This document shows, one piece after another, positions 18,077 to 27,309 of a stretch of 64,000 nt of DNA (position 1 is its first letter; every line of letters starts with the position of its first letter). The position numbers and the translations under genes are program-made. The notes beneath the pieces were generated by a model. That model worked only from the letters and a program-made list of their open reading frames with translations. It did no database searches and was not told where the DNA came from. Source of the DNA: Sulfurospirillum sp. UBA12182. Its GTDB lineage: Bacteria > Campylobacterota > Campylobacteria > Campylobacterales > Sulfurospirillaceae. Location of the stretch: the NCBI GenBank assembly GCA_002742765.1, contig DLUF01000042.1, forward strand, positions 104,761 to 168,760. Direction: 5' to 3'.

Positions 18077-19017
18077 TAAACCATTCTTCTGATTATTAAA
18101 TTTTTTATAAATCTCGATACTGCAAGAGCATAGAATAATGGATACGCTACAATCAAGCTAATTTTAATATCAGAATCTATATTGGACAAAAGAATATGCC
18201 TTAAAGCTTTTAAGCTACCAATTGGATTAACTCCAAATCTAAAACGCCATCTTTGTTGCAAAGTTAAATTCAATGATGCTAAAATTTTCTTTATTCTATT
18301 ATTTTTAAAGATACTTTGGTAATTTTTGTATATTTCAGTCAAGAGACCTGAATCATCATAATTCCAATCTTTAGAGTTGCTTTGAGTTACTTTTACGGCG
18401 AACTGTGGCAAATAAACTGACCTGTATCTAAGAAGTCCATAGGTTATAAAAAATATAAATAGATAAATATTTCTGTTGTTTTCATCACTTAAATAGTTTT
18501 CTATCACTCCTTCCCTTTTGAAGACCAAGCCACTCAATTGATGTCCATATTCTGACAAATCAAGGACAGACATAAAACCAGCTTGTTTTTCTCTCATATT
18601 AAAGTCTTGACGCCCGTCTTTAATAGTACCATCACTATATAATCCAACAAATCTTGGAATAATTACACCAATTTCATTTTTATTTACTATATCTACAACT
18701 TTTGATAAATATCCCTCGGGCAAATAATCATCATCGCCTAAAAACATTACATAATCTGAAGTAGCATTCTCAAGCGTAAAAACTGCATTTTTTTCAAGAC
18801 CGATATTATGATTTTGTGTGTATACAACTATTTCTAAACTAATTTTTGACTTGATAGATTCTAGCTCTTGCTCAGTATTGTCAATTGAAGCATTATTAGA
18901 AACAATCAACCTAAATTTTCCTTGCAGTCCCTCATTTTCAACTAACTTGTTGAGATATAAAATATTTTTTACCAAATCCTGCTCTCTGTTATAAGTAGGT
19001 ATTAATATATCAATCAT
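18076..19017 (-). CDS. Family 2 glycosyltransferase
   Basis: This 313-residue GT-A protein has IDILIPTYNREQDLVKNI, VSNNASIDNT and FLGDDDYLPEG, the last supplying the DxD metal site. It resembles abequosyl/tyvelosyl transferases of the RfbV (WbaV) type only in overall layout. It directly follows the dideoxyhexose genes (eight-base overlap with the 2-epimerase), so it is a reasonable candidate to attach the dideoxyhexose. That assignment is inference from position. Confidence 0.85.
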   Translation of the reverse strand: MIDILIPTYNREQDLVKNILYLNKLVENEGLQGKFRLIVSNNASIDNTEQELESIKSKISLEIVVYTQNHNIGLEKNAVFTLENATSDYVMFLGDDDYLPEGYLSKVVDIVNKNEIGVIIPRFVGLYSDGTIKDGRQDFNMREKQAGFMSVLDLSEYGHQLSGLVFKREGVIENYLSDENNRNIYLFIFFITYGLLRYRSVYLPQFAVKVTQSNSKDWNYDDSGLLTEIYKNYQSIFKNNRIKKILASLNLTLQQRWRFRFGVNPIGSLKALRHILLSNIDSDIKISLIVAYPLFYALAVSRFIKNLIIRRMV

Positions 19018-20032
19018 GTGATTTTACCCACTCAATCATTTTTCTAATTCCTTCTTCCTTAGAAACCTTTGGTTCCCAGCATATCAGCTCTTTTGCTTTT
19101 GATATATCTGCTACAAATACTCTTTGGTCTGATTCCCTTGGAGGCAGTTGTGTATATGTCATCTTGATATCTAGTTCTTCTTCTAAGAAAGAAAAAAGTT
19201 CTAAGAGTGAAGATGAGTTTTGCATACCACCTCCAATATTAAAAGCTTGTCCTTTTATAGTGTCTATTTTTTGTGAAGCTTTTAAGTATAAATCCACACA
19301 ATCACTTGCATAAAGCAGATCTCTTACTTGTTTTCCATTTCCTGAGATGGTAAATGGCTCTTTTAAAGTATTTGTTTTTATCTCTATGGCTTTTTGAGTA
19401 AACCATCCAAGCCATCCTTGGTCATAAGTAGCAAATTGTCTTCCGCCAAACATAGATGAGTGTCTAAAAACTGCTGTTTTGATACCATAGATTCTTGCAA
19501 AGTCAAGCATATATTGATCAGCACTTCCTTTTGAAGTACCATAAGGTGAGTGGAAGTCTAAAGTTACTTTTTCATCAAAGCCGTTTGGTTTATCTATACA
19601 ACTATATCTTGTAGCTGTTTCTTTGTAGGAGTATTGTTCTAAATCTCCATATACTTTGTTTGTTGATGAGTAGATTATAGTACTCTCAGGGCTATAAAGT
19701 CTAACTGCGTTTAGAAGATTAAAACTTCCTCCTACATTTATCTCAAAGTCCATTCTTGGGTCTGCTATAGAAGTGGTCATAGCTACTTGCCCAGCTAAGT
19801 GATATATCACATCAGGCTTATGAGTTTTAATAGTTCGTTCAACATCATTTGTATTTCGTATATCTCCATGAATAAATGTAAATACACCTTGAGTTTCAAG
19901 CCACTCTTTGTTTTGATAGCTACCAAATCTATATAAACTATCAAAAACTACAAGTTCATCTCCTCGTTTGAGTATTTCACTTGCTATGTTTGAACCTAAA
20001 AATCCACATCCACCTGTTATTAAGTATTTCAT
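19010..20032 (-). CDS. rfbE: CDP-paratose 2-epimerase (CDP-tyvelose 2-epimerase)
   Basis: This 340-residue extended SDR has ITGGCGFLGSN near the N terminus, the STNKVYGDLEQY motif, and the active-site YGTSKGSADQY. The regions HLAGQVAMTTSIADPRMDFEIN and MFGGRQFATYDQGWLGWF are typical of the RfbE/Tyv group, which turns CDP-paratose into CDP-tyvelose with bound NAD. Its position right after the CDP-dideoxyhexose genes supports the reaction. A generic NAD-epimerase for another sugar is the alternative, but the match of motif and context is good. Confidence 0.87.
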   Translation of the reverse strand: MKYLITGGCGFLGSNIASEILKRGDELVVFDSLYRFGSYQNKEWLETQGVFTFIHGDIRNTNDVERTIKTHKPDVIYHLAGQVAMTTSIADPRMDFEINVGGSFNLLNAVRLYSPESTIIYSSTNKVYGDLEQYSYKETATRYSCIDKPNGFDEKVTLDFHSPYGTSKGSADQYMLDFARIYGIKTAVFRHSSMFGGRQFATYDQGWLGWFTQKAIEIKTNTLKEPFTISGNGKQVRDLLYASDCVDLYLKASQKIDTIKGQAFNIGGGMQNSSSLLELFSFLEEELDIKMTYTQLPPRESDQRVFVADISKAKELICWEPKVSKEEGIRKMIEWVKSHD

Positions 20033-20041
20033 TATTTAGCC

Positions 20042-21373
20042 TTATTTACTTGTCACAAATTCTCTGATTTTTTCTATCATATAATTGATAGCCTCATCGC
20101 CCATACCAGGATACAACCCTATCCAAAAGCTATCAGTCATGATTTTATCTGTAACTCTAAGTTCCCCAACTATTCTATAGTCAGTACCCAGCACCATACT
20201 ATCAAACATAGGGTGTCTTGTCATATTTCCTGCAAAAAGATTTCTTGTTTGGATGTTGTTGTTTTCTAAGTATTCAACTATCTCATTTCTAGTGAATTTT
20301 GCATCATCTGTAAGTGTCATCATAAATCCAAACCAGCTAGGATCTGAGTTTGGCTGCGTCTCTACGAGTTGAAGCTCTTTGATATCTTTGAGCCCATCAT
20401 AGAGTTTCTTTTGGTTTTCTTTTCTTTTTACTACAAAGCTTGGAAATTTTTCTAACTGAGCCACACCAACTGCTGCTTGCATATCTGAAACTTTCAGATT
20501 AAACCCAAAGTGAGAGTAAACATACTTATGGTCATACCCTTTTGGTAATGTTCCAAACTGTTGCGTAAATCTACATCCGCAAGTGTTATCTACACCACTT
20601 TCACACCAACAGTCTCTTCCCCAATCTCTCATGCTTAGCATAATTCTTCTAAGGAGCGGATTGTCTGTATATACTGCTCCACCTTCTCCCATAGTCATAT
20701 GGTGTGGTGGATAAAAGCTAGATGTTCCCATGTCTCCCCATGTTCCAGTTGGTTTTCCTTCGTAAGTTGAACCTAATGCATCGCAGTTATCTTCTATGAG
20801 CCAAAGGTTATGTTTGTCACAAAACTCTTTGACAGCTCTTAGGTTGAATGGATTTCCTAAAGTATGAGCTATCATAATCGCTTTTGTTTTAGGACTAAGG
20901 GCAAGTTCTAGTTGTGTTACATCAACATTGGCATGAGTTAAATCCATATCAACAAATACAGGAATAGCACCATATTGAACAATAGGAGCTACAGTAGTGG
21001 GAAATCCAGCGGCTACAGTGATAACTTCATCGCCTCTTTTTACTTGTCTCTCTTTTAAAAGTGGTGAAGTTAAAGCATAGAATGCAAGAAGATTTGCACT
21101 ACTTCCAGAGTTTACTAAAAATGCATACCTAACCCCTAAGTATTTAGCTAATTGCTTTTCAAATTTTTTAGAATATTCTCCGTATGTAAGCCAAAAATCA
21201 AGTGAACTATCTACTAAATATTGCATCTCTATTTCATCAAAAACTCTTCCTGCATAGTTAACTCTACTTTTTCCTGCGACGAATTCTTTTGTTTGTTGTG
21301 GTTTATGTACAAGATCATAATACTCTTTAGTTTTTTGTAAAATTTCCTGTTTTAACTTCTGTGCTTGTGTCAT
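20042..21373 (-). CDS. rfbH: CDP-4-keto-6-deoxy-D-glucose 3-dehydrase (E1, RfbH)
   Basis: RfbH removes the 3-hydroxyl from CDP-4-keto-6-deoxyglucose, using PMP and a [2Fe-2S] cluster. In the 443-residue protein the normal PLP-lysine is replaced by histidine in PPHHMTMGEGG (222-232), a hallmark of E1 enzymes. The cluster cysteines are visible at about 255, 257, 265 and 267 (CWCES...TCGCRF). It lies in the order RfbF, RfbG, reductase, RfbH. The reaction also needs an E3 flavin/iron-sulfur reductase (AscD/DdhD), and none is found in the window, so electrons must come from elsewhere. Confidence 0.95.
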   Translation of the reverse strand: MTQAQKLKQEILQKTKEYYDLVHKPQQTKEFVAGKSRVNYAGRVFDEIEMQYLVDSSLDFWLTYGEYSKKFEKQLAKYLGVRYAFLVNSGSSANLLAFYALTSPLLKERQVKRGDEVITVAAGFPTTVAPIVQYGAIPVFVDMDLTHANVDVTQLELALSPKTKAIMIAHTLGNPFNLRAVKEFCDKHNLWLIEDNCDALGSTYEGKPTGTWGDMGTSSFYPPHHMTMGEGGAVYTDNPLLRRIMLSMRDWGRDCWCESGVDNTCGCRFTQQFGTLPKGYDHKYVYSHFGFNLKVSDMQAAVGVAQLEKFPSFVVKRKENQKKLYDGLKDIKELQLVETQPNSDPSWFGFMMTLTDDAKFTRNEIVEYLENNNIQTRNLFAGNMTRHPMFDSMVLGTDYRIVGELRVTDKIMTDSFWIGLYPGMGDEAINYMIEKIREFVTSK

Positions 21374-22260
21374 TGTATAGCTTCCTTTATTATTAGTTTA
21401 ATCCCATCTTCTATGGAAATTTTTGGTTTCCAACCTAAATCAAACAAAGGCTTAACATCTTCTTCAATTTCCATAAACTCACCTTCTCTATAAGCTTTAG
21501 CACCAAAATTTAGTTTTGTACTAATTGGTTTTATTTTTGAAATCTCTTTGTAGATTTTCAATATAAACTCTTTGAGTTCTATTTGATCGCCTGTTCCAAC
21601 ATCAAATTCGCTAAATGCTTGAAAAATCTTCGACTTTTCAAGCATTAATAAATAAACATCTACAACATCATCAATATAAATAAAATCTCTTTTTTGAATA
21701 CCCTCTGTTAAATCAACAGACTCTACATTTTGAAGCATCTGATTTGTAATCCATGTTACAAATTTTGTATTATCATCTTTTGGACCATACATATGTTCTA
21801 GTTTTAAATTTACTACTTTTATCCTATCACTAAAATATTTCAACCACTCTACAAACTGCTTTTTTGAAAGTGAGTAGTGGTTTAAATACTTATAAAGAAG
21901 TGTGTCCGTGTTGAAAAATGTGTCCGTGTTGAAAAATGTGTCCGTGTTGAAAAATGTAGCTGTCTCCATAAGTTTTAGTGAAAACATCAAATTTGTATCA
22001 ACTATATTTGATATACTTGAATTATTTCGTCCATAGTTTGTAACCGTATGTATTACAGCATCTATTTTTTGATCTTCAAAAGGTTTTTCTATGGCAACTT
22101 TGTCTATATCATAGCTTTTTACTTTTGATAATACTGAATCTATTCTCCAGATATTTGAAGTACTTCTTTTTAAAATAACTACTTCATACTTCAACTCTAA
22201 TAATCTATGAAGAAGATGACTTCCTAAAAATCCTGTTGCACCTGTAAGTAAAATAGTCAT
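21370..22260 (-). CDS. NAD-dependent reductase/epimerase, probable CDP-paratose (or abequose) synthase
   Basis: A 296-residue extended SDR with LLTGATGFLGSHLLHRL at the start and the catalytic YSLSKKQF in the middle. It sits between RfbG and RfbH, where Salmonella and Yersinia carry the CDP-3,6-dideoxy-4-keto-glucose reductase (RfbS for paratose, RfbJ for abequose). As a 2-epimerase follows, the paratose route to tyvelose is the better fit. Three copies of the hexapeptide FFNTDT stand in a row at residues 103-120 (21901-21954), where one copy looks normal for the fold. It overlaps rfbH by four bases. Confidence 0.83.
   Translation of the reverse strand: MTILLTGATGFLGSHLLHRLLELKYEVVILKRSTSNIWRIDSVLSKVKSYDIDKVAIEKPFEDQKIDAVIHTVTNYGRNNSSISNIVDTNLMFSLKLMETATFFNTDTFFNTDTFFNTDTLLYKYLNHYSLSKKQFVEWLKYFSDRIKVVNLKLEHMYGPKDDNTKFVTWITNQMLQNVESVDLTEGIQKRDFIYIDDVVDVYLLMLEKSKIFQAFSEFDVGTGDQIELKEFILKIYKEISKIKPISTKLNFGAKAYREGEFMEIEEDVKPLFDLGWKPKISIEDGIKLIIKEAIQ
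21901..21954 (-). repeat. Three perfect 18-bp tandem repeats within the dideoxyhexose reductase gene
   Basis: The 18-bp unit tgtgtccgtgttgaaaaa occurs three times back to back (21901-21918, 21919-21936, 21937-21954) without a mismatch. As the unit is a multiple of three, the reading frame is kept and the protein gains FFNTDT copies. Perfect identity between the copies points to recent slipped-strand expansion. Copy number may vary between cells or strains. Confidence 0.97.
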
Positions 22261-23361
22261 TTAGCTAATTGCCCACTCTATATTTTTAGCTTTTGCATCC
22301 ACCACATAACTTTCTAAATCCTCTTGCGTTAAAACCACTTTATCATTTTCATAATAAGATTTATACCACTTTACAGTTTTTTCAAAGGTTGTTTCACTGT
22401 CCCATACATCTTTCCACTTTAAAAGGATATGAGCTTTTGAACAGTCAAGTTTTAAAAGATTTGCTTCATGAAGTTGATTTGGGTTACTATTTATCTCATA
22501 GTTAATTCTTTGCCAATGTTTTTTGACATTTTTCACTACTTCTTCTACAGTGATACTCCCCTCATCACTTGGACCAAAGTTCCAAGCTTCACCAAACTCT
22601 ACTTTTTCTTCAAGTAGCTTTTGACCGATATGAAGATATCCACTCAAAGGTTCAAGAACATGTTGCCAAGGTCTTGTGGCATGTGGATTTCTTATGTTTA
22701 CTTTTTTACCTTGAGATACTGAGAGCATGATATCTGTTATAAGTCTATCTTTTGCCCAGTCACCGCCGCCTATGACATTTCCAGCTCGACAAGATGCAAG
22801 TAAAGTGTTGTGAGTTTTTTTATACTCTTTTGGATTAAAATAAGAATTTCTATATGAATTTGCCAGTAAATCTGCACAGCCTTTTGATGAGCTGTATGGG
22901 TCATACCCACCCATTGGATCATTCTCTCGATATCCCCATATCCACTCTTTATTTTCATAAGCTTTATCACTTGTTATATTTACTATTGCTTTTACATTAT
23001 TTTTTCTGCAGGCTTCAAAGACTTTAAGTGTACCTATGACATTGGTTTCATAAGTCTCTATCGGATCTTCATAAGAGAGCCTCACAAGTGGTTGAGCTGC
23101 AAGATGAAATACGATATCTGGTTTGTAAGTTTGCACTGTTTGATTTAATTTATCTAAGTCTCTAATGTCTCCAATTACAGAAACTATGTCAAGATTAAGC
23201 AATTCAATATGATTAGGATTAGTTGGAGCTTCTAATGAATATCCAACTACTTTTGCACCCATTTGACGGAGCCAATACACAAGCCAACTACCTTTAAATC
23301 CAGTATGACCCGTAACTAATACAGTTTTATTTTTATAGATTCCAGAAAAAAGATTTTGCAT
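22261..23361 (-). CDS. rfbG: CDP-glucose 4,6-dehydratase
   Basis: RfbG converts CDP-glucose to CDP-4-keto-6-deoxyglucose with bound NAD. The protein (366 residues) shows VTGHTGFKGSWLVYWL, AAQPLVRLSYEDP, ITSDKAYENKEW and the active-site YDPYSSSKGCADL, all characteristic of this enzyme. The ATG at 23361 is chosen because it forms a TAATG junction with the rfbF stop; an upstream ATG at 23376 would only add MENLV. It sits in the canonical position after rfbF. Confidence 0.96.
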   Translation of the reverse strand: MQNLFSGIYKNKTVLVTGHTGFKGSWLVYWLRQMGAKVVGYSLEAPTNPNHIELLNLDIVSVIGDIRDLDKLNQTVQTYKPDIVFHLAAQPLVRLSYEDPIETYETNVIGTLKVFEACRKNNVKAIVNITSDKAYENKEWIWGYRENDPMGGYDPYSSSKGCADLLANSYRNSYFNPKEYKKTHNTLLASCRAGNVIGGGDWAKDRLITDIMLSVSQGKKVNIRNPHATRPWQHVLEPLSGYLHIGQKLLEEKVEFGEAWNFGPSDEGSITVEEVVKNVKKHWQRINYEINSNPNQLHEANLLKLDCSKAHILLKWKDVWDSETTFEKTVKWYKSYYENDKVVLTQEDLESYVVDAKAKNIEWAIS

Positions 23362-24134
23362 TACCAAGTTTTCCATGGAGCTTTACCACTATCCCAAAGT
23401 TTATTTAAATCATTTTTGTCTTTTAAACTGTCCATCGGTTTCCAAAAACCTTCATGTTTAAAAGTAAATATCTCACCATCTCTAGCTAAATTCATTAAAG
23501 GAGCTTGTTCAAATATCGTACTATCACCCTCAGTTATATAATCAAATACTTTAGGCTCACATACAAAAAATCCTGCATTAATCCAGTTACCATCACCTTT
23601 TGGTTTCTCTTTAAATTCATGCACTTGATTATTCTCATCAATGTTTAAAGCACCAAATCTTCCCTCTGGCTGAGCAGAAGTCATAGTCATAGCTTTTCCA
23701 TGAGATTTATGGAATTTTACTAATTCATCTATATTTATATCTGAAACTCCATCTCCGTAAGTTAGCATAAAAGATTCATTACCTACAACCTCTTGTGCTC
23801 TTTTTACTCTTCCACCAGTCATTGTATCTAAACCTGTATCTAAAAGAGTTATTTTCCATGGTTCACTTGAGTTATTTAATACTTCCATTTCCCCTGTTTG
23901 CATATCTATTGTTACATCACTCTGATGTAGAAAATAATTTGCAAAATATTCTTTAATATAGTAACCTTTATAACCAAGAAGTACAACAAATTCATTAAAA
24001 CCGTACTTTGAATATATTTTCATTATATGCCAAAGTATTGGTTTTCCACCAATTTCTACCATTGGTTTTGGTCTTATATCTGTCTCTTCAGAAAGTCTTG
24101 TTCCAAAGCCACCTGCTAATAATAATACTTTCAT
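23361..24134 (-). CDS. rfbF: Glucose-1-phosphate cytidylyltransferase
   Basis: RfbF makes CDP-glucose from glucose-1-phosphate and CTP, the first dedicated step toward CDP-dideoxysugars. The 257-residue protein has the nucleotide-binding [28 protein letters not shown], the metal/substrate region [12 protein letters not shown], and the late motif [16 protein letters not shown], which are diagnostic for RfbF. It overlaps the fcl gene by four bases and rfbG by one, so expression is coupled. It uses the glucose-1-phosphate pool shared with GalU. Confidence 0.97.
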   Translation of the reverse strand: MKVLLLAGGFGTRLSEETDIRPKPMVEIGGKPILWHIMKIYSKYGFNEFVVLLGYKGYYIKEYFANYFLHQSDVTIDMQTGEMEVLNNSSEPWKITLLDTGLDTMTGGRVKRAQEVVGNESFMLTYGDGVSDINIDELVKFHKSHGKAMTMTSAQPEGRFGALNIDENNQVHEFKEKPKGDGNWINAGFFVCEPKVFDYITEGDSTIFEQAPLMNLARDGEIFTFKHEGFWKPMDSLKDKNDLNKLWDSGKAPWKTW

Positions 24135-25192
24135 TTATTTTCTCCTTTTGTTAAATACCACTCATACATAGTTCTAATTCCATCTTCAAGCTCAACCTTG
24201 TGCTTCCACCCAAGACTATGAAGTTTACCTGAGTCTGTTAGCTTAACCATTGTACCATCTGGTTTATCTGTATTAAACATAAGACTACCTTTAAAACCTA
24301 CGATGTTTTGTATAAGCTCTGCTAACTCTTTTATGCTGATGTCGATTCCAGTTCCTATGTTTATATGCGTATTTTTTATCTCTTTACATGTAGCGTTATA
24401 AGAATCTTTAAAATCCCTATTTTCCAGCAAAAAAACACAAGCATCTGCCATATCTTCAGAGTATAAAAACTCACGTCTAGGCTTTCCACTGCCCCAGATC
24501 TCAACACTATTTTCACTTACTCCAAATTTAGCAAGGTATGATTTTGCCTCTTCTAAGTTTTTCACATGTAAATCTTGTATAACTTCTTCATATCTTTTTT
24601 CATTTAAAAGCTTTGCTAAGTGTATCTTTCTTATGAGTGCTGGTAAAACATGTGATGTTTGAAGGTCAAAGTTATCACCTAACCCATATAAATTCGTAGG
24701 CATTACAGAGATAAAGTTTGTGCCATATTGTAAATTATAGCTTTCACACATCTTAATTCCTGCTATCTTTGCTATAGCATATGGTTCATTTGTATATTCT
24801 AGTTCACTTGTAAGCAAATACTCTTCTTTCAACGGTTGTGGTGCATTTTTTGGATATATACATGTACTACCTAAAAAAAGAAGCTTTTTAACTTTATTCA
24901 CGTAACTTTGGTGTATAACATTATTTTGAATTTGTAAATTTTCATAGATAAAATCTGCTCTATAAGTGTTATTAGCAACTATACCCCCTACCTTTGCAGC
25001 TGCTAAGATAACATACTCAGGTTTTTCTGACTCAAAAAACTCTGCTACTGCTTGTTGATTGGTTAAATCAAGTTCACTGTGTGTTCTATACACTAAATTT
25101 GCATAACCTTTACATGTAAGGTTTTTGACTATCGCAGAACCTACAAGACCTCTATGCCCTGCAACATAAATTTTAGAACTTTTTTGCATCAT
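24131..25192 (-). CDS. fcl: GDP-L-fucose synthase (GDP-4-keto-6-deoxymannose 3,5-epimerase/4-reductase)
   Basis: The 353-residue SDR has [26 protein letters not shown] and the active-site [16 protein letters not shown], the clear fingerprint of Fcl/WcaG. It turns the product of Gmd into GDP-L-fucose using NADPH. It lies one base after gmd and overlaps rfbF. An extra charged stretch at about 200-225, containing [17 protein letters not shown], is present in several bacterial homologues. The GT10 transferase at 50890-51915 is the likely user of its product. Confidence 0.95.
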   Translation of the reverse strand: MMQKSSKIYVAGHRGLVGSAIVKNLTCKGYANLVYRTHSELDLTNQQAVAEFFESEKPEYVILAAAKVGGIVANNTYRADFIYENLQIQNNVIHQSYVNKVKKLLFLGSTCIYPKNAPQPLKEEYLLTSELEYTNEPYAIAKIAGIKMCESYNLQYGTNFISVMPTNLYGLGDNFDLQTSHVLPALIRKIHLAKLLNEKRYEEVIQDLHVKNLEEAKSYLAKFGVSENSVEIWGSGKPRREFLYSEDMADACVFLLENRDFKDSYNATCKEIKNTHINIGTGIDISIKELAELIQNIVGFKGSLMFNTDKPDGTMVKLTDSGKLHSLGWKHKVELEDGIRTMYEWYLTKGENK

Positions 25193-25193
25193 T

Positions 25194-27302
25194 TTACTCG
25201 AAATAACTCATGATTTTATAGCCACCCTCTTTGAGGTAAACGTCTTTTTGCATAAGTTTCAAATCATTTTTCATCATGTCATCTACAAGATTTTGAAGGT
25301 TAAATTCTCTTTTCCAACCAAGTTTTTGCTCTGCTTTTGTTGGATCACCTAAAAGAAGATCAACTTCGGTAGGTCTAAAGTATCTAGGATCAACAGCAAC
25401 TACAACCTTGCCAATTTCAACTTGATAACTAGGATTGTGGCAGGCTTTGATAATGCCAACTTCATCCACACCAGTTCCTATAAACTCAAGTTCTATCCCA
25501 CAGTAATTAAATGCCATACGCACAAAATCACGCACCATAGTAGTTTGTCCAGTTGCTATAACCCAGTCTTCTGGTTCTTCTGCTTGCAAAATCATCCACA
25601 TCATTTTACAATTTCCAGATACAAAAATAGTATCATTTCTTTTTGTAATAATAGTTTTATTCTTTGTTGTTTCAACACACCAAAGATTTTCTTTTGATTC
25701 TTCTTTAAGAATATCTGTCACAAAATTATTAATACTCTTTTTTGCCAAAGAAAATATTTGCAATATATAAACTCCTGATTTTCGTTTAGATAACTTGCTT
25801 CTATATCCTATTAAAGAGACGATATTCATAAAATCATCAATTAACTCTTTTCTTTTTGATACATATTGAAGTTTAGACCAACAACCATCAGCATTCATCA
25901 TGGCTTCAAATAGAATATTTAACTGCCTTTTAGAAAACTTATATATAAATTTAGGCAAACGATGAATATCAAAATCGTCAAAATATTCTAAAATCTCATC
26001 TTGACTTTTGGCAGAAAAAATAAACTCAACAACTTCATCTTCTCGTTTTTTTTCTCTGTATTCTAAATTTAAATTATCGATAATATTTTTTAACTCTTTA
26101 TAATATTTTTTTTGTGATTGACTAACACTTAGAGTTGAACCTCTGCCTATCTCTTTTGATAAAGATAAATTGCCTTCAGTTACAACATATCCTAAAAGTC
26201 TAATATAATCATCTCCAATATCATAAGCATTTTCATTTTCTTCTAATCCTACAAATCCTGGAAAACAAAAATCGTATTTTGTTCTTAGTTCTTTATCCTC
26301 ATAAATCTCATAAATCTCTTTTGCTGTTGTTTCAATCCAACTATAATCACTCCATGATTTATGCTGTTTAGTTTTCCTTTTGTAAAAAATTCTATGATTT
26401 TCTGAACACCTAAAATGTAATCCATTTCCAATAAAACTGTACATATTACCACTATATTCAACATCATATATTTTTTCAATAGTGTCATACTCCCAAGAAT
26501 TATTTTCTTGATTGAAATTTATTAAAGTATCACTTAACGTCAAATCTTCTCTTTTTTTAAACCCCTCTATGGTCAATATTTGACTATCTAAATCAATACA
26601 ATAATCTTTTGCATGGCCCCAATCACGCTTGGCATCGAGGTTACCAAGGTAGAGTTTATCTTGTAATCCTAATGCTATCTTCGCCGCTGCTCTTGTAATC
26701 TTACGAGTTACAAAAGTTTCACCTCGCACAGGTGATTCATGATTAAAAAGGATTCCATTACATGCAAACATACCATAAGCTTCACGGTAATTAACAGTTA
26801 TCCAATACGCATACATCTTAGCAACTGCATATGGGCTTCTTGGATAAAATGGTGTTGTCTCCTTTTGTGGAGTTTCTTGTACTTTTCCATAAAGTTCACT
26901 TGTACTTGCTTGGTATATCTTTGTTTTTTTCTCCAACCCCAAAAGCCGTACAGCTTCTAAAATCCTTAAAGTGCCAGTACCATCTGCATTTGCAACATAT
27001 TCTGGTGTTTCAAAACTTACATGTACATGACTCATAGCTGCTAGATTGTATATCTCATCTGGTTGGCACTCGGCGATGATACGAGTAAGATTCATAGAAT
27101 CTGTCATATCTCCATAATGAAGAATTAAGTTTCTATCTTCTACATGGGGGTCTTGATATAAGTGATCTATACGATCTGTGTTAAAAAGTGAACTTCTTCT
27201 TTTAATCCCGTGTACTATATAACCTTTTTTGAGCAAAAACTCCGCTAGATAGCTTCCATCTTGTCCTGTAATCCCTGTTATCAATGCTACTTTCTTTTTC
27301 AT
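25194..27302 (-). CDS. gmd: GDP-mannose 4,6-dehydratase precursor containing an intein
   Basis: Gmd converts GDP-mannose to GDP-4-keto-6-deoxymannose. The 702-residue precursor has normal Gmd sequence in residues 1-234 (GITGQDG 10-16, QASTSELYG 131-139, SPYAVAK 156-162) and again in 565-702 ([14 protein letters not shown]). Between them is a 330-residue insertion starting at Cys235 inside the invariant RDWGHAKDY helix and ending at Asn564 before Cys565. Joining the flanks gives 372 residues, close to the 373 of E. coli Gmd. Active enzyme therefore requires protein splicing. It lies between manC and fcl in one operon. Confidence 0.96.
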   Translation of the reverse strand: MKKKVALITGITGQDGSYLAEFLLKKGYIVHGIKRRSSLFNTDRIDHLYQDPHVEDRNLILHYGDMTDSMNLTRIIAECQPDEIYNLAAMSHVHVSFETPEYVANADGTGTLRILEAVRLLGLEKKTKIYQASTSELYGKVQETPQKETTPFYPRSPYAVAKMYAYWITVNYREAYGMFACNGILFNHESPVRGETFVTRKITRAAAKIALGLQDKLYLGNLDAKRDWGHAKDYCIDLDSQILTIEGFKKREDLTLSDTLINFNQENNSWEYDTIEKIYDVEYSGNMYSFIGNGLHFRCSENHRIFYKRKTKQHKSWSDYSWIETTAKEIYEIYEDKELRTKYDFCFPGFVGLEENENAYDIGDDYIRLLGYVVTEGNLSLSKEIGRGSTLSVSQSQKKYYKELKNIIDNLNLEYREKKREDEVVEFIFSAKSQDEILEYFDDFDIHRLPKFIYKFSKRQLNILFEAMMNADGCWSKLQYVSKRKELIDDFMNIVSLIGYRSKLSKRKSGVYILQIFSLAKKSINNFVTDILKEESKENLWCVETTKNKTIITKRNDTIFVSGNCKMMWMILQAEEPEDWVIATGQTTMVRDFVRMAFNYCGIELEFIGTGVDEVGIIKACHNPSYQVEIGKVVVAVDPRYFRPTEVDLLLGDPTKAEQKLGWKREFNLQNLVDDMMKNDLKLMQKDVYLKEGGYKIMSYFE
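25611..26600 (-). mobile_element. Intein with LAGLIDADG homing endonuclease domain, in Gmd
   Basis: The 990-bp in-frame insertion encodes 330 residues with the expected intein order. Block A starts with Cys1 ([13 protein letters not shown]). Block B is RCSENHRIF, with His at precursor position 303. The first LAGLIDADG helix is LLGYVVTEG (369-377) and the second [10 protein letters not shown] (464-473), keeping acidic residues Glu376 and Asp472. Block F is [13 protein letters not shown] and block G is IFVSGN followed by Cys+1. The usual penultimate His is Gly, a variation found in active inteins. The flanking codons are both TGT. Splicing and nuclease activity are inferred; all visible key residues are intact. 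Confidence 0.95.
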
Positions 27303-27309
27303 TTATATA

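Noticed and set aside
21901-21954. CRISPR-like array
   Set aside because: The three 18-bp units are directly adjacent with no spacers and lie in frame inside a gene.
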